Below, piece by piece: positions 25,522 to 35,039 of a stretch of DNA of 64,000 nucleotides. The DNA is taken from NCBI GenBank assembly GCA_022775005.1, contig JALFJR010000047.1:1-64000 (forward strand), in the 5' to 3' direction. The position numbers were made by a program, and so were the translations under genes. The DNA comes from Parabacteroides sp. (lineage in GTDB: Bacteria; Bacteroidota; Bacteroidia; Bacteroidales; Tannerellaceae). How positions within the stretch are numbered: position 1 is the first letter of the stretch; every line of letters begins with the position of its first letter. The notes beneath the pieces were generated by a model that did no database searches, was not told the DNA's origin, and worked only from the letters and a program-made list of their open reading frames with translations.

Positions 25522-26946
25522 TTAAACCTTGTAATATTGTTCCCAACCCTTGCGAGGAGGCAAGCCACAAAGCATCCGATTAGCCTCCGGATCGTTGGTG
25601 ATTTGCTTCGTATCTCGGTCGAACACCAATTTACGGTTGAGGCGTTGACTCAGCACACCAAGGCAGAAAACTTGGCTCAATGGACCGGCAATGTGGAATG
25701 GTGAGCGGGTTTTCTCTTTACCCATACAGCTGAGCAGGAAGTTTGCGTAGTGATTGGAGGGGCTTTTCGGTACCTCCGGCAACCGAGATTCCATCTCTTT
25801 CGCCTTCTCACTGGGGATGATCGAGAGGGTACTTCCGTGCGATCCACCCTTAAAGGTCAACTCTTTCGAGTAAATCTCTTTACCCGGATTCAATTTAGCG
25901 GGTTGAATCTTACCACCAGCTACGGTCGGGATGTTGGGATCCAACTCCGACACGCCATAACCTTCGGGAACAGCCGGAATATTGTCCAATCCATCATACC
26001 AAGTTACATCCACGCCTGGCATATCACCCCGTTTCGGGAAGCGGAACAGGATCGTGGAAGACATCGGGAAGAAGAAGGGATTATGATCCTTCAGGTAGAG
26101 CGGATTCACCTCAGTAGGCAAGCCCAGGTCGAGGAACTCATGGGCCGTATCGAGGATATGTGCACCCCAGTCGCCTAAGGCACCCATACCATAGTCATAC
26201 CAGCAACGCCATTGACCCAAATGGTAATCGTGGTTATAATCGTGATATTGCGCTACGCCAATCCAAGTGTCCCAATCCATGGTTTGCGGAACGGGTTCAC
26301 CCATCGGCATGTGTGTGATATGTGGGTTCCAGCCATGCCAACGGCGAGAGTTATTCATGTGTGCTGTGATGGCGGTAACATCCTTGATAATGCCTGCCTC
26401 TTTCCAAGCCTTGAACTGGAAGTAGTTGGCCTCAGAGTGCCCTTGATTGCCCATTTGAGTAACCACACCATATTTCTTGGCCGCACGCATCATGATTTCG
26501 ATCTCCTCGAAGGTACGTGCCATCGGTTTCTCCACATAGACATGTTTGCCATGTGCCATTGCCTCGATAGAGATGGGGAAGTGAGAATGGTCAGGAACAC
26601 CCACTGTTACGGCATCTATCTTGTTTGAGATGCGATCGAACATCGTTCGGAAATCCTGGAAACGCTCTGCCTTGGGAAACATGTTCATGATCTCCTGCGT
26701 GTGAGGAGCGCCCATATCCACATCACAAAGTGCCACTACATTACATAACCCAGTTTTGTATAACTCTTTGGCAATTTCTCCGCCACGTTGTCCGATACCA
26801 ATAAAAGCGATATTAACCTTGTCGTTTGCGCTGACACGTGGAGTCATGCCTTTGGCCGGGATCCAAAACGAGGGGATAGCCGAGGCTGCCGAAAGCGCAA
26901 GGGCCCGTTTGAGAAACGAGCGTCGAGATAGATCTTCAGATTTCAT
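25522..26946 (-). CDS. Tat-exported Gfo/Idh/MocA-family oxidoreductase
   Basis: A 474-residue NAD(P)-dependent oxidoreductase or related sugar enzyme. The N-terminus has a twin-arginine signal (LSRRSFLKRALALSAASA), so the folded enzyme is probably exported to the periplasm. The Rossmann motif is IAFIGIGQRGGEIA, and the EKP signature of the family is in VYVEKPMARTFEE. Several Tat-exported members in Bacteroidetes are glycosidase-like enzymes with tightly bound NAD, but the substrate here is unknown. It has a promoter box at 26990-26997 and is followed by yaaA after three nt. Confidence 0.88.
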   Translation of the reverse strand: MKSEDLSRRSFLKRALALSAASAIPSFWIPAKGMTPRVSANDKVNIAFIGIGQRGGEIAKELYKTGLCNVVALCDVDMGAPHTQEIMNMFPKAERFQDFRTMFDRISNKIDAVTVGVPDHSHFPISIEAMAHGKHVYVEKPMARTFEEIEIMMRAAKKYGVVTQMGNQGHSEANYFQFKAWKEAGIIKDVTAITAHMNNSRRWHGWNPHITHMPMGEPVPQTMDWDTWIGVAQYHDYNHDYHLGQWRCWYDYGMGALGDWGAHILDTAHEFLDLGLPTEVNPLYLKDHNPFFFPMSSTILFRFPKRGDMPGVDVTWYDGLDNIPAVPEGYGVSELDPNIPTVAGGKIQPAKLNPGKEIYSKELTFKGGSHGSTLSIIPSEKAKEMESRLPEVPKSPSNHYANFLLSCMGKEKTRSPFHIAGPLSQVFCLGVLSQRLNRKLVFDRDTKQITNDPEANRMLCGLPPRKGWEQYYKV

Positions 26947-26989
26947 GCTATATCAATTGATTTAAGTAACACATATACTTTATTAGCAG

Positions 26990-26997
26990 CAAAGGTA
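26990..26997 (-). promoter_or_regulatory. Putative promoter of the Gfo/Idh gene (TACCTTTG)
   Basis: TACCTTTG on the minus strand is an exact TAnnTTTG match, 44 nt upstream of the start at 26946. Confidence 0.65.
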
Positions 26998-27032
26998 GAA
27001 AAAATAATAGGATTAAGCTTGAAATTGGAATG

Positions 27033-27277
27033 ACAATGACAAATGACAAATGACAGTTCGTTTTTTGCTGCTTACCCTGCTTCCCTTAGGTAGATGTAGA
27101 TACTATTATATACTATATATATTATATATAATAATATATATTAATAATATAATATATAATAAATATATTTATATATATATATATATTTATTTATTAAGTA
27201 TAGAATGATAGGAGTAGTCGTGCAGGAAGGTAGGGGAGGGGTTGATTTTCTAACTGTCATTTGTCATTTGTCATTGT
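27033..27277. repeat. 245-bp inverted-repeat element with AT-rich core (MITE-like)
   Basis: The ends, 27033-27058 and 27252-27277, are perfect 26-bp inverted repeats built from the 7-mer AAATGAC. The core, about 27100-27200, is almost entirely A and T with TATA-type runs and can itself fold back. It contains no reading frame and no clear target-site duplication. It lies between two minus-strand transcription units. Confidence 0.8.
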
Positions 27278-27378
27278 GGGGAGAAAAGAGGGATAGGTGA
27301 TAGAGGAAAATAGGTTACCCGAGCTACTAAATGAAAATAGGTGGGCGGGTAGTGTGTGCATCCTTTGAACGAAAAATA

Positions 27379-27407
27379 GCAGGAACGGCTCAGACAGTCG
27401 TTCCTGC
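27379..27407 (-). terminator. Terminator of the leuS-yitT unit
   Basis: GCAGGAACG (27379-27387) and CGTTCCTGC (27399-27407) form a 9-bp stem. On the minus strand it is followed by TATTTTT, just beyond the yitT stop. The plus strand also has TTGTTTTT after it, so it could act both ways. Confidence 0.8.
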
Positions 27408-27413
27408 TTGTTT

Positions 27414-28292
27414 TTAGGCTTTTATTTGGTCGAATCCCTCGCCATACACCCCTCTGACAATGCTTTGGGAGATGAAGGCTTGATGGTCGATGCGTTTCAC
27501 TAAGCGGAAGACGGCATTGGATTCCGACTTCTTGGCTAAAAGCACAACCACCTTCACGGGCCTCTTGGAGTAGCCGCCTACGCCATCGAGGATGGTGCAG
27601 CCACGGCCGATCTTGGTGATGATGGCATCGGCTATCTCGTCATATTTCTGCGAGAAGATCAAGAACTGTACCGACTGCCGGTTGCCGTTCAAGACCATGT
27701 CGAGCACGTTGTTGCTGACAAACATCTCTACGAAACCAAATACGATCTTCTCCACGTCGTGGAACAACACGAAAGAGGAGCTGATGATGATGAAGTCGCA
27801 GAAGAGCAAGATGCGCCCGATGGAGATGTTCTTGTATTTGTTGACCACGGCTCCGATGATGTCTGTACCTCCTGTACTTCCTCCTACGGAGAAGACCAAT
27901 CCCAATCCGGCTCCACAGAGGAAGGCACCGATCAAGATCGACATGAAGGGCTCATCAGGCAAAAGCGCTTTCCCTTGCAGCAACCACTCGAAGAAGGAGA
28001 GGGAGGCGGAGAGGGAGAGCACACCGAAGATGGTCTTGATCAAGAACTTCAAGCCCAATATCTTCAGGGCTACCAAGAGCAACGCTACGTTGATGACGAA
28101 GTAGGAGACGGAGACAGGGATCATCTCGTTCGAGGCAAAGAAGATGAGGGCACAGATACCACTCACACCTCCGGTCACGATCTCGTTGGAGAGGATGAAG
28201 GCATTGAATCCGAAGCCATACATCAAGGTGCCCAGCAGGATCATTAGATAATCCTGCGAGGCGAAATAGAGTTTAGTGATCTTGCTGCTCAT
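27414..28292 (-). CDS. YitT-family membrane protein (copy 2)
   Basis: A 292-residue inner-membrane protein with the same plan as the protein at 23858-24745. Hydrophobic segments fill the first 200 residues and a DUF2179 domain the last 80. Shared marks are [40 protein letters not shown] and [11 protein letters not shown]. Its start overlaps the leuS stop by four nt, so it is translationally coupled to leuS, and the unit ends at the terminator at 27379-27407. The function is not known. Confidence 0.88.
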   Translation of the reverse strand: MSSKITKLYFASQDYLMILLGTLMYGFGFNAFILSNEIVTGGVSGICALIFFASNEMIPVSVSYFVINVALLLVALKILGLKFLIKTIFGVLSLSASLSFFEWLLQGKALLPDEPFMSILIGAFLCGAGLGLVFSVGGSTGGTDIIGAVVNKYKNISIGRILLFCDFIIISSSFVLFHDVEKIVFGFVEMFVSNNVLDMVLNGNRQSVQFLIFSQKYDEIADAIITKIGRGCTILDGVGGYSKRPVKVVVLLAKKSESNAVFRLVKRIDHQAFISQSIVRGVYGEGFDQIKA

Positions 28293-31126
28293 CCCACTAC
28301 AATATTAACGATCTTTCCGGGAACAACAATCACCTTGCGGACGGTCTTACCCTCCAGCCATTTCTGCGAAAGCTCGTTCTCCAAGGCTACCTTCTCGGCC
28401 TCCTCTTTGCTGATACCCGCAGGGAGCTGCAGGTTGTAGCGAGCCTTACCGTTGAAAGAGATGACGTAAGAGACGGATTGCTCCACCAAGTAATCTTCGT
28501 TGTAAGTGGGCCACTCGGCATCGCAAACCGTCGTCTCATGACCCAACTGGTGCCACAGCTCCTCGGCAATGTGGGGAGCGAAAGGCGCTAACAGGATAAC
28601 CAACGGCTCCAAAACGGCCTGTTTGCTGCATTTCAAGCTGGTCAGCTCATTCACGCAGATCATGAAGGCACTGATGGAGGTGTTGTAAGAGAAGTGCTCA
28701 ATGTCGTAGGTCACCTTTTTGATCAGCTTGTGGATAGCCTTCAACTCGGCGGGAGTCGGCTCTCCGTCGGTCACCTTCAAGCCGTCGTTGCCAAAGAAGA
28801 GGCTCCAGAGCTTCTTGAGGAAGCGATGTACACCATCAATACCGTTGGTGTCCCAAGGCTTGGATTGCTCGATCGGGCCCAGGAACATCTCGTAGAGTCT
28901 CAATGTATCAGCACCATATTTCTCGACGATCATATCCGGGTTGACCACGTTGAACATGGACTTGGACATCTTCTCGACCGCCCATCCGCAGATGTACTTG
29001 CCATCCTCCAAGACGAACTCCGCATCGTTGTACTCCGGACGCCACTGCTTGAAGGCCTCAACATCCAATATATCATTTGATACGATATTCACATCCACAT
29101 GGATTGGCGTGACCTCATAGTCCTTCTTCAAGTTATAAGAGACGAAGGTGTTCGTGCCATTGATGCGATAGACGAAGTTTGAGCGACCTTGGATCATGCC
29201 CTGGTTGATCAGCTTCTTGAAGGGCTCTTCCTCGCAGACAATACCCAGGTCGAAGAGGAACTTGTTCCAGAAACGGCTATAGATCAAGTGGCCTGTGGCG
29301 TGCTCCGTACCGCCGATGTAGAGATCGACGTTGCGCCAGTATTGATCTACTTGTGCATCTACCAAGGCATTCTCGTTGTGCGGATCCATATAGCGCAAAT
29401 AGTAAGCAGAAGAACCGGCGAATCCCGGCATGGTGCAAAGCTCCAAGGGGAAGATGGTCTCGTTGTCGATCTTCGCGTTCTCCACCACCTGCTTGTTCAC
29501 CGTGTCCCAAGCCCATTTCGTAGCGTGTCCCAATGGCGGTTCACCCGTCTCAGTCGGCAGGAATTTTGCTACCTCCGGTAGTAACAAAGGCAGGCACTCC
29601 GACGGGATCATCTGCGGCATTCCCTCCTTGTCGTAATAAACGGGGAACGGCTCACCCCAGTAACGCTGACGGCTGAAGATGGCATCACGCAGACGGTAGT
29701 TCACCTTCACACGTCCTAAGTGGTGTGCCTTGACATATTGTTTGGTGGCGGCAATCGCCTCCTTGATGGTCAATCCATTCAAAGAGAGGTCGCAATAGGG
29801 GGTAGCACCCGCTTTCGGTGAATTGCAAACGATACCCTCCTTGGCATCGAAGCTCTCCTCGCTCACGTCGCATCCCTCTACCAAGGGGCGAATCTCCAAC
29901 CCGAAATGCTTAGCGAAGGCATAGTCGCGGCTATCGTGCGCAGGAACGGCCATGATGGCACCCGTACCGTAACCAGCCAATACATAGTCGCTGATCCAGA
30001 TGGGCACAGCCTCACCCGTGAAGGGGTTGATGGCGTAGGAACCACTGAATACACCCGTCACGCCACGATCGGCAATGCGCTCACGCTCGGTGCGCTTGCG
30101 TGTTCTTTCCAGATAGGCCTCTACCTCGGCCTTTTGCTCAGCGGTAGTCACTTGCGGTACCAACTCACTCTCCGGTGCCAATACCATGAAAGTAACACCA
30201 AACATCGTGTCCGCACGGGTCGTAAAGATGGTGAACTCCATGTCGCTGTCTTTCACCTTGAAGCGTACCTCCGTACCCTCTGAGCGACCGATCCAGTTCT
30301 TCTGTGTCTCTTTCAAGGAGTCTGTCCAGTCGATCGTCTCCAAACCATCCAACAGCCGTTGTGCGTAGGCGGAAACACGCAAACACCACTGGCGCATCAC
30401 CTTCTGCTCAACGGGATAACCACCACGCTCAGATACGCCATTTACGACCTCATCATTCGCCAAAACGGTACCCAGAGCGGCACACCAGTTGACCATCGTC
30501 TCACCTCGGTAAGCGATGCGGTAGTTCATCAAAACCTGCTGTTTCTCCTTCTGGCTCATTGCTTTCCACTCGTCGGCTGTGAAGCTCAACTCCTCAGAGC
30601 AAGCCACGTTCAAACCTTCCGTACCATTGGCCTCGAAAGCCTCCACCAACTCACTGATGGGGCGAGCCTTTTGCAGGTCGTTGCAATAGTAGCTGTTGAA
30701 CATCTGTTGGAAAGCCCATTGGGTCCATTTGTAATAACCCGGGTCACACGTACGCACCTCGCGGCTCCAGTCGAAGCAGAAACCAATCTTTTCCAACTGC
30801 TCACGGTAACGGGCGATGTTGTTCTTCGTCGTGATCTCGGGATGCTGTCCGGTTTGGATCGCATATTGCTCAGCGGGCAATCCGTAGGCGTCATATCCCA
30901 TCGGATGCAACACGTTGAAACCCTGCAAACGCTTGTATCTGGAGTAAATATCGGAAGCAATGTATCCTAAGGGATGGCCGACGTGCAAACCCGCACCTGA
31001 CGGATAGGGGAACATGTCCAGCACGTAATACTTCGGCTTCTTGGGATCCATCTCCACTTTATACACCTGTTTGGCCACCCAATCGTCGTGCCATTTCTTC
31101 TCGATCTCTCTGAAATTGTATTCCAT
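28289..31126 (-). CDS. leuS: Leucyl-tRNA synthetase
   Basis: A 945-residue class I aminoacyl-tRNA synthetase that charges tRNA-Leu. The ATP-binding motifs are HVGH (48-51, in [14 protein letters not shown]) and KMSKS (719-723). Between them lies the editing (CP1) domain, with the [11 protein letters not shown] segment. Length is in the range for Bacteroidetes. The promoter box is at 31166-31173 on the minus strand, divergent from that of the DUF5009 gene. The downstream YitT gene overlaps by four nt. Confidence 0.97.
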   Translation of the reverse strand: MEYNFREIEKKWHDDWVAKQVYKVEMDPKKPKYYVLDMFPYPSGAGLHVGHPLGYIASDIYSRYKRLQGFNVLHPMGYDAYGLPAEQYAIQTGQHPEITTKNNIARYREQLEKIGFCFDWSREVRTCDPGYYKWTQWAFQQMFNSYYCNDLQKARPISELVEAFEANGTEGLNVACSEELSFTADEWKAMSQKEKQQVLMNYRIAYRGETMVNWCAALGTVLANDEVVNGVSERGGYPVEQKVMRQWCLRVSAYAQRLLDGLETIDWTDSLKETQKNWIGRSEGTEVRFKVKDSDMEFTIFTTRADTMFGVTFMVLAPESELVPQVTTAEQKAEVEAYLERTRKRTERERIADRGVTGVFSGSYAINPFTGEAVPIWISDYVLAGYGTGAIMAVPAHDSRDYAFAKHFGLEIRPLVEGCDVSEESFDAKEGIVCNSPKAGATPYCDLSLNGLTIKEAIAATKQYVKAHHLGRVKVNYRLRDAIFSRQRYWGEPFPVYYDKEGMPQMIPSECLPLLLPEVAKFLPTETGEPPLGHATKWAWDTVNKQVVENAKIDNETIFPLELCTMPGFAGSSAYYLRYMDPHNENALVDAQVDQYWRNVDLYIGGTEHATGHLIYSRFWNKFLFDLGIVCEEEPFKKLINQGMIQGRSNFVYRINGTNTFVSYNLKKDYEVTPIHVDVNIVSNDILDVEAFKQWRPEYNDAEFVLEDGKYICGWAVEKMSKSMFNVVNPDMIVEKYGADTLRLYEMFLGPIEQSKPWDTNGIDGVHRFLKKLWSLFFGNDGLKVTDGEPTPAELKAIHKLIKKVTYDIEHFSYNTSISAFMICVNELTSLKCSKQAVLEPLVILLAPFAPHIAEELWHQLGHETTVCDAEWPTYNEDYLVEQSVSYVISFNGKARYNLQLPAGISKEEAEKVALENELSQKWLEGKTVRKVIVVPGKIVNIVVG

Positions 31127-31165
31127 GACAAAATATCGTATTTGTATCGTTTTCTAATTGAGGGG

Positions 31166-31173
31166 CAAAGGTA
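31166..31173 (-). promoter_or_regulatory. leuS promoter (TACCTTTG)
   Basis: TACCTTTG on the minus strand is an exact TAnnTTTG match, 40 nt upstream of leuS. It lies 23 nt from the divergent box at 31197. Confidence 0.65.
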
Positions 31174-31196
31174 GTGAAAATCTTCGCATTTTATAC

Positions 31197-31204
31197 TATC
31201 TTTG
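31197..31204 (+). promoter_or_regulatory. Promoter of the DUF5009 gene (TATCTTTG)
   Basis: TATCTTTG is an exact TAnnTTTG match, 46 nt upstream of the ATG at 31251. It makes an in-frame upstream start at 31158 impossible. Confidence 0.65.
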
Positions 31205-31250
31205 GCGGTGCGGTAATATCGCCGCAATTAAATCTAATGAACTACTGAAT

Positions 31251-32357
31251 ATGACACAGGTTTCAAACAGGTTGCTCTCGCTCGATGTGATGCGAGGACT
31301 GACGATCGCAGGCATGATCATGGTGAATAATCCCGGATCTTGGAAGTATGTATATGCGCCTTTGCGCCATGCCGAATGGAATGGATTGACCCCAACTGAC
31401 TTGGTCTTCCCCTTCTTTATGTTTATCATGGGCGTTTCCATGTTTTTCTCGTTGCGCAAGTATGATTTCAAGCTCACGAAAGCCAGTTTCTGGAAGTTGA
31501 AGAAGCGTGCGGTCTTGATCTTCTTGGTTGGCTTCGCCATCAATTTTTTAGTTACCCTGCTCTATAACGGTTGGGAGGGAATGAAAGGGCTCCGTATCCT
31601 GGGTGTCTTGCAGCGATTGGCGTTGGCTTACGGCTTTGGCTCGTTCATTGGCTTGACGATCAATCACAAATATCTGCTGCATACGGCAGCGGGCATCTTG
31701 CTCTGCTATGCGGCTCTATTAGGCTTCACCGGGAGCACGGAGCTTTCGGAGGGCAATCTGATCGCGGTGATCGACCGGGCATTGTTTGGCCCTACGCATA
31801 TGTATCACGACTATTTGCCGGATGGCACACGCATCGCTTTCGATCCGGAGGGATTATTGAGCTGCTTGGGCAGTATTGGCCATGTGTTGATTGGTTTCTA
31901 TGCTGGAAAGTTAATTGCGGACAATAAGCAAGATAAGGGGGTAATCGTGCAGAAACTCTTCATCTTGGGTACGGTCATTCTTTTTGCCGGCTTGTTGCTC
32001 AGTTACGGTTGCCCAATCAATAAGAAGATTTGGAGCAGTACGTTTGTGCTGACCACTTGCGGATTCGCCTCGTTGCTTTTGGCGTTGTTGATGTGGATTA
32101 TCGACATCCAAGGGAAGAAAGGTTGGACGCTGTTCTTCGAGTCGTTTGGTGTCAATCCGCTCTATCTCTATGTGCAGGCAGATGTGTTGGCTGTGTTGTT
32201 GGAGTTTAGTGGGATCTCCGCTTTCGTCTATATGGATTTGCTTCGTCCGTTGTTTGGCAATTTCGGAGGCTCCTTGGCTTTCGCCCTCCTGTTTGTGCTG
32301 CTCAACTGGTTCCCCGGTTACTTGCTGTATAAGAAGCGAATCTACATCAAATTATGA
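31251..32357 (+). CDS. DUF5009 membrane acyltransferase (HGSNAT-like)
   Basis: A 368-residue inner-membrane protein with about ten hydrophobic segments. The N-terminus RLLSLDVMRGLTIAGMIMVN, followed by PTDLVFPFFMFIMGVSM, marks the COG4299/DUF5009 group, related to the human lysosomal heparan-alpha-glucosaminide acetyltransferase. Such proteins may move acetyl groups across the membrane to sugars, but bacterial substrates are not established. The ATG at 31251 follows the promoter directly. The gene ends in a low-complexity inverted repeat shared with convergent sulP. Confidence 0.82.
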   Translation: MTQVSNRLLSLDVMRGLTIAGMIMVNNPGSWKYVYAPLRHAEWNGLTPTDLVFPFFMFIMGVSMFFSLRKYDFKLTKASFWKLKKRAVLIFLVGFAINFLVTLLYNGWEGMKGLRILGVLQRLALAYGFGSFIGLTINHKYLLHTAAGILLCYAALLGFTGSTELSEGNLIAVIDRALFGPTHMYHDYLPDGTRIAFDPEGLLSCLGSIGHVLIGFYAGKLIADNKQDKGVIVQKLFILGTVILFAGLLLSYGCPINKKIWSSTFVLTTCGFASLLLALLMWIIDIQGKKGWTLFFESFGVNPLYLYVQADVLAVLLEFSGISAFVYMDLLRPLFGNFGGSLAFALLFVLLNWFPGYLLYKKRIYIKL

Positions 32358-32450
32358 ATTATGAGTTTTGAATTATGGATTATGAATTATAAATTAATCT
32401 TGGAATGGCCAGATTTACATATTCATAATCCATAATTCTAATTCATAATT
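32357..32450. terminator. Bidirectional low-complexity inverted repeat
   Basis: Arms at 32357-32387 and 32421-32450 are near-complementary and built from AATTATG-type 7- to 8-mers. They fill the gap between the two convergent stop codons and probably terminate both transcripts. They carry no GC-rich stem, so strength is uncertain. Confidence 0.55.
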
Positions 32451-34131
32451 AGCATAGCTTCGCTGCTGCATTCGCTTTGGCTACGGCCTCGTTGATATTG
32501 CTGCAGATATTCTCTGCGCCAATCTTTTGGTCGAAGCCAGATTTGGTCAATACCTTATGTACATTTTCGTTGACACCGGAGAGGATCATGTGGATATGCT
32601 CGGCATTAGACAAACGCCAGAGGCTCTCCAAGTTGTGCAAACCGGTAGAGTCGATGAAAGAGACCTTACGCATACGGATGATACGGATCTTCGGTTTGTC
32701 TCCCATGTTCTTCATCACACTGTCGAACTTATTTGCCACACCGAAGAAGAACGGGCCATCAATCTCATACACCTCGATACCCTTCTCTAACTGCAAGACC
32801 TCCTCGTCGTGGTGGATCTCACCCTCGTCGCTCAAGTCGATCTCATTAGTCGTGACAGATACGTGAGTCGTCTCCGCCACACGACGCATGAAGAATAACA
32901 TCGCGATCAACAAACCAATCTCAATAGCGATCGTCAAGTCGAAGATAACGGTCAGGAAGAAGGTCACTAATAAGACGGATACATCGCTCTTCGGGTTTTT
33001 CATCAGCGAGCGGAACGTGCGCCACTCACTCATATTGTAGGAGACAATGATCAACACACCTGCCAAGCAAGCCATCGGGATATGCTTTGTCAACGGGCCG
33101 AGGAAAAGCAGGATCAGCAGCAAGACAATCGCATGGATGATGCCGGCTACCGGGGTACGTCCACCATTATTGATGTTGGTCATCGTGCGGGCGATAGCTC
33201 CGGTGACGGGAATACCACCAAACAAAGGTACAATGATATTAGCGGCACCTTGGGCAATCAACTCCGTGTTAGAGTTATGTTTATCGCCTATCACACCATC
33301 AGCCACCGTAGCGGAGAGCAACGACTCGATAGCGCCCAGGATAGCGATCGTGAAGGCGGAGGGAAGCAACAGGTTGATCATATTCATATCGAAGCTAATC
33401 GGCTCCGGTTGAGGCAGCGAGGCATTGATGGTGAAGCGGTCGCCAATCGTCTCAATCGCCGTGATGCCCGCATAGTTGCGCAGGAGATAAGCCACAATCG
33501 TCATCACCACGATAGCCACCAACGAGCCGGGGATCTTTTTCGTCACCTTCGGGGTGAGCGCAATCAATAAGATACTGAGCAAGCCAACACCAAATGCCCA
33601 GAAGTTGACGGTGTGTGCCGCTCCGAAATAGGCAATCCATTTCGAGATAAAGTCAGCAGGCACCTTGTCCATGGTCAAGCCAAAGAGATCTTTCATCTGC
33701 GTAGTGAAGATGGTCAAGGCGATACCGCTCGTGAAACCTACGACAATGGGGTAGGGGATGAACTTGATGACCGTACCCAACTTCAACGCACCCATCACCA
33801 AGAGGATGATACCGGCAATAACCGTAGCGATCGCCAATCCCTCAATGCCGAAGTTCTGGATGATGCCATACACGATTACGATGAACGCACCGGTAGGACC
33901 ACCAATCTGCACGTTCGTACCTCCGAGGAAAGAGACGATAAAGCCTCCGATGATAGCGGTGATCAAACCCTTCTCCGGGCTTACTCCCGAAGCGATACCA
34001 AAAGCGATGGCAAGCGGCAACGCTACGATACCCACAATGATACCCGCCATCAAGTCAGTCATGAATTTCTCTTTCGAGTAGTTCTTCAGCGCAGCAAGGA
34101 GCTTTGGCTGAAAGTCAAACCTGTTTCTCAT
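32449..34131 (-). CDS. SulP-family (SLC26) anion permease with STAS domain
   Basis: A 560-residue inner-membrane transporter for sulfate, bicarbonate or a related anion. The membrane part (about 20-430) has the family marks DLMAGIIVGIVALPLAIAFG near the start and GGTNVQIGGPTGAF. The C-terminal STAS domain (about 450-550) includes VSFIDSTGLHNLESL. The anion cannot be told from the sequence. The promoter box at 34168-34175 diverges from the rubrerythrin promoter. No carbonic anhydrase gene is adjacent. Confidence 0.92.
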   Translation of the reverse strand: MRNRFDFQPKLLAALKNYSKEKFMTDLMAGIIVGIVALPLAIAFGIASGVSPEKGLITAIIGGFIVSFLGGTNVQIGGPTGAFIVIVYGIIQNFGIEGLAIATVIAGIILLVMGALKLGTVIKFIPYPIVVGFTSGIALTIFTTQMKDLFGLTMDKVPADFISKWIAYFGAAHTVNFWAFGVGLLSILLIALTPKVTKKIPGSLVAIVVMTIVAYLLRNYAGITAIETIGDRFTINASLPQPEPISFDMNMINLLLPSAFTIAILGAIESLLSATVADGVIGDKHNSNTELIAQGAANIIVPLFGGIPVTGAIARTMTNINNGGRTPVAGIIHAIVLLLILLFLGPLTKHIPMACLAGVLIIVSYNMSEWRTFRSLMKNPKSDVSVLLVTFFLTVIFDLTIAIEIGLLIAMLFFMRRVAETTHVSVTTNEIDLSDEGEIHHDEEVLQLEKGIEVYEIDGPFFFGVANKFDSVMKNMGDKPKIRIIRMRKVSFIDSTGLHNLESLWRLSNAEHIHMILSGVNENVHKVLTKSGFDQKIGAENICSNINEAVAKANAAAKLC

Positions 34132-34167
34132 AAATCTTTTTGCCTAATGTATTGTTATTTGAAGCCG

Positions 34168-34175
34168 CAAAGTTA
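34168..34175 (-). promoter_or_regulatory. Putative sulP promoter (TAACTTTG)
   Basis: TAACTTTG on the minus strand matches TAnnTTTG, 37 nt upstream of the start at 34131. Confidence 0.6.
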
Positions 34176-34267
34176 ATGCAAATTAATAAGGTATAAAGCA
34201 TATTTCCTCATTTTCCATAAACCATAAACGACGTTTATCTAAGTATAAAAAGAATTGAATGAAAAGA

Positions 34268-34300
34268 TTTGGTCTATTTCCAAGGAAAAAACTACTTTTG
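34268..34300 (+). promoter_or_regulatory. Rubrerythrin promoter (TTTG / TACTTTTG)
   Basis: TTTG at 34268-34271 and TACTTTTG at 34293-34300 are 21 nt apart, a good Bacteroidetes promoter. The start codon is 47 nt further on. Confidence 0.75.
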
Positions 34301-34347
34301 CTGCAAAGAAAAACGAAGTATAAACTTACATTAAAGAATTAGCACGT

Positions 34348-34926
34348 ATGGAAAAAAGTTTGAAAGGTACACGTACCGAGCAAAATTTGTTGAAGTCTTT
34401 CGCAGGTGAGTCACAAGCACGCAGTCGTTATACCATGTTCGCTAAGGCAGCGAAGAAAGAGGGTTTCGAGCAGATTGCTGGCGTCTTCATGGAGACAGCA
34501 GAGCAGGAGTTGGAGCACGCTAAGCGTTTCTTCAAGTTCTTGGAGGGTGGTATGGTAGAGATCACAGCCGCTTTCCCCGCTGGTAAGGTAGGTACGACAG
34601 CTGAGAACTTGGCTGCAGCCGCTGACGGTGAGAACGAGGAGTGGGTAGATCTTTATCCCCAGTTCGCTGACATCGCTGAGGAGGAGGGTTTCAAGGCGAT
34701 CGCAGTAGTTTGGCGCATGATCGCTAAGGTTGAGGCTGAGCATGAGAAACGCTACCGCAAGCTGTTGCAGAACGTTCAAGAGGGTAAGGTATTCGAGAAG
34801 GATGAGGCTATCTTGTGGCAGTGCCGCAACTGTGGCTTCGTGATCGAGAGCAAGAAGGCTCCGGTAACCTGTCCGGCATGTGCGCATCCGCAAGCCTACT
34901 TCGAGCCGATGAAGCAGAACTATTAA
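34348..34926 (+). CDS. rbr: Rubrerythrin
   Basis: A 192-residue non-haem iron protein that reduces hydrogen peroxide in anaerobes. The N-terminal ferritin-like domain (about 1-145) supplies the diiron ligands, with the segments ESQARSRYTMFA, ETAEQELEHAKRF and VEAEHEKRY. The C-terminal rubredoxin domain (about 155-192) has CRNCGF and CPACAHPQAYFEP. The codon usage is strongly biased (GCT, GGT, GAG), as expected for a highly expressed gene. It stands alone, with its own promoter and a hairpin after the stop. Confidence 0.96.
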   Translation: MEKSLKGTRTEQNLLKSFAGESQARSRYTMFAKAAKKEGFEQIAGVFMETAEQELEHAKRFFKFLEGGMVEITAAFPAGKVGTTAENLAAAADGENEEWVDLYPQFADIAEEEGFKAIAVVWRMIAKVEAEHEKRYRKLLQNVQEGKVFEKDEAILWQCRNCGFVIESKKAPVTCPACAHPQAYFEPMKQNY

Positions 34927-34958
34927 TCCTTATTGGATATAATAGAGCTAAACATTAC

Positions 34959-35003
34959 TAATCCCTCGCTCCAGTCATTATGAATGACTGAGGCGAGGGA
35001 TTA
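34959..35003. terminator. Hairpin between convergent rbr and nadB
   Basis: TAATCCCTCGC (34959-34969) pairs with GCGAGGGATTA (34993-35003), with an inner AGTCATT/AATGACT stem. No long T run follows on either side. It probably ends both transcripts. Confidence 0.6.
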
Positions 35004-35039
35004 CTATTGTCTATGGATAAGCCTGCTTGAAGAGGAGGC

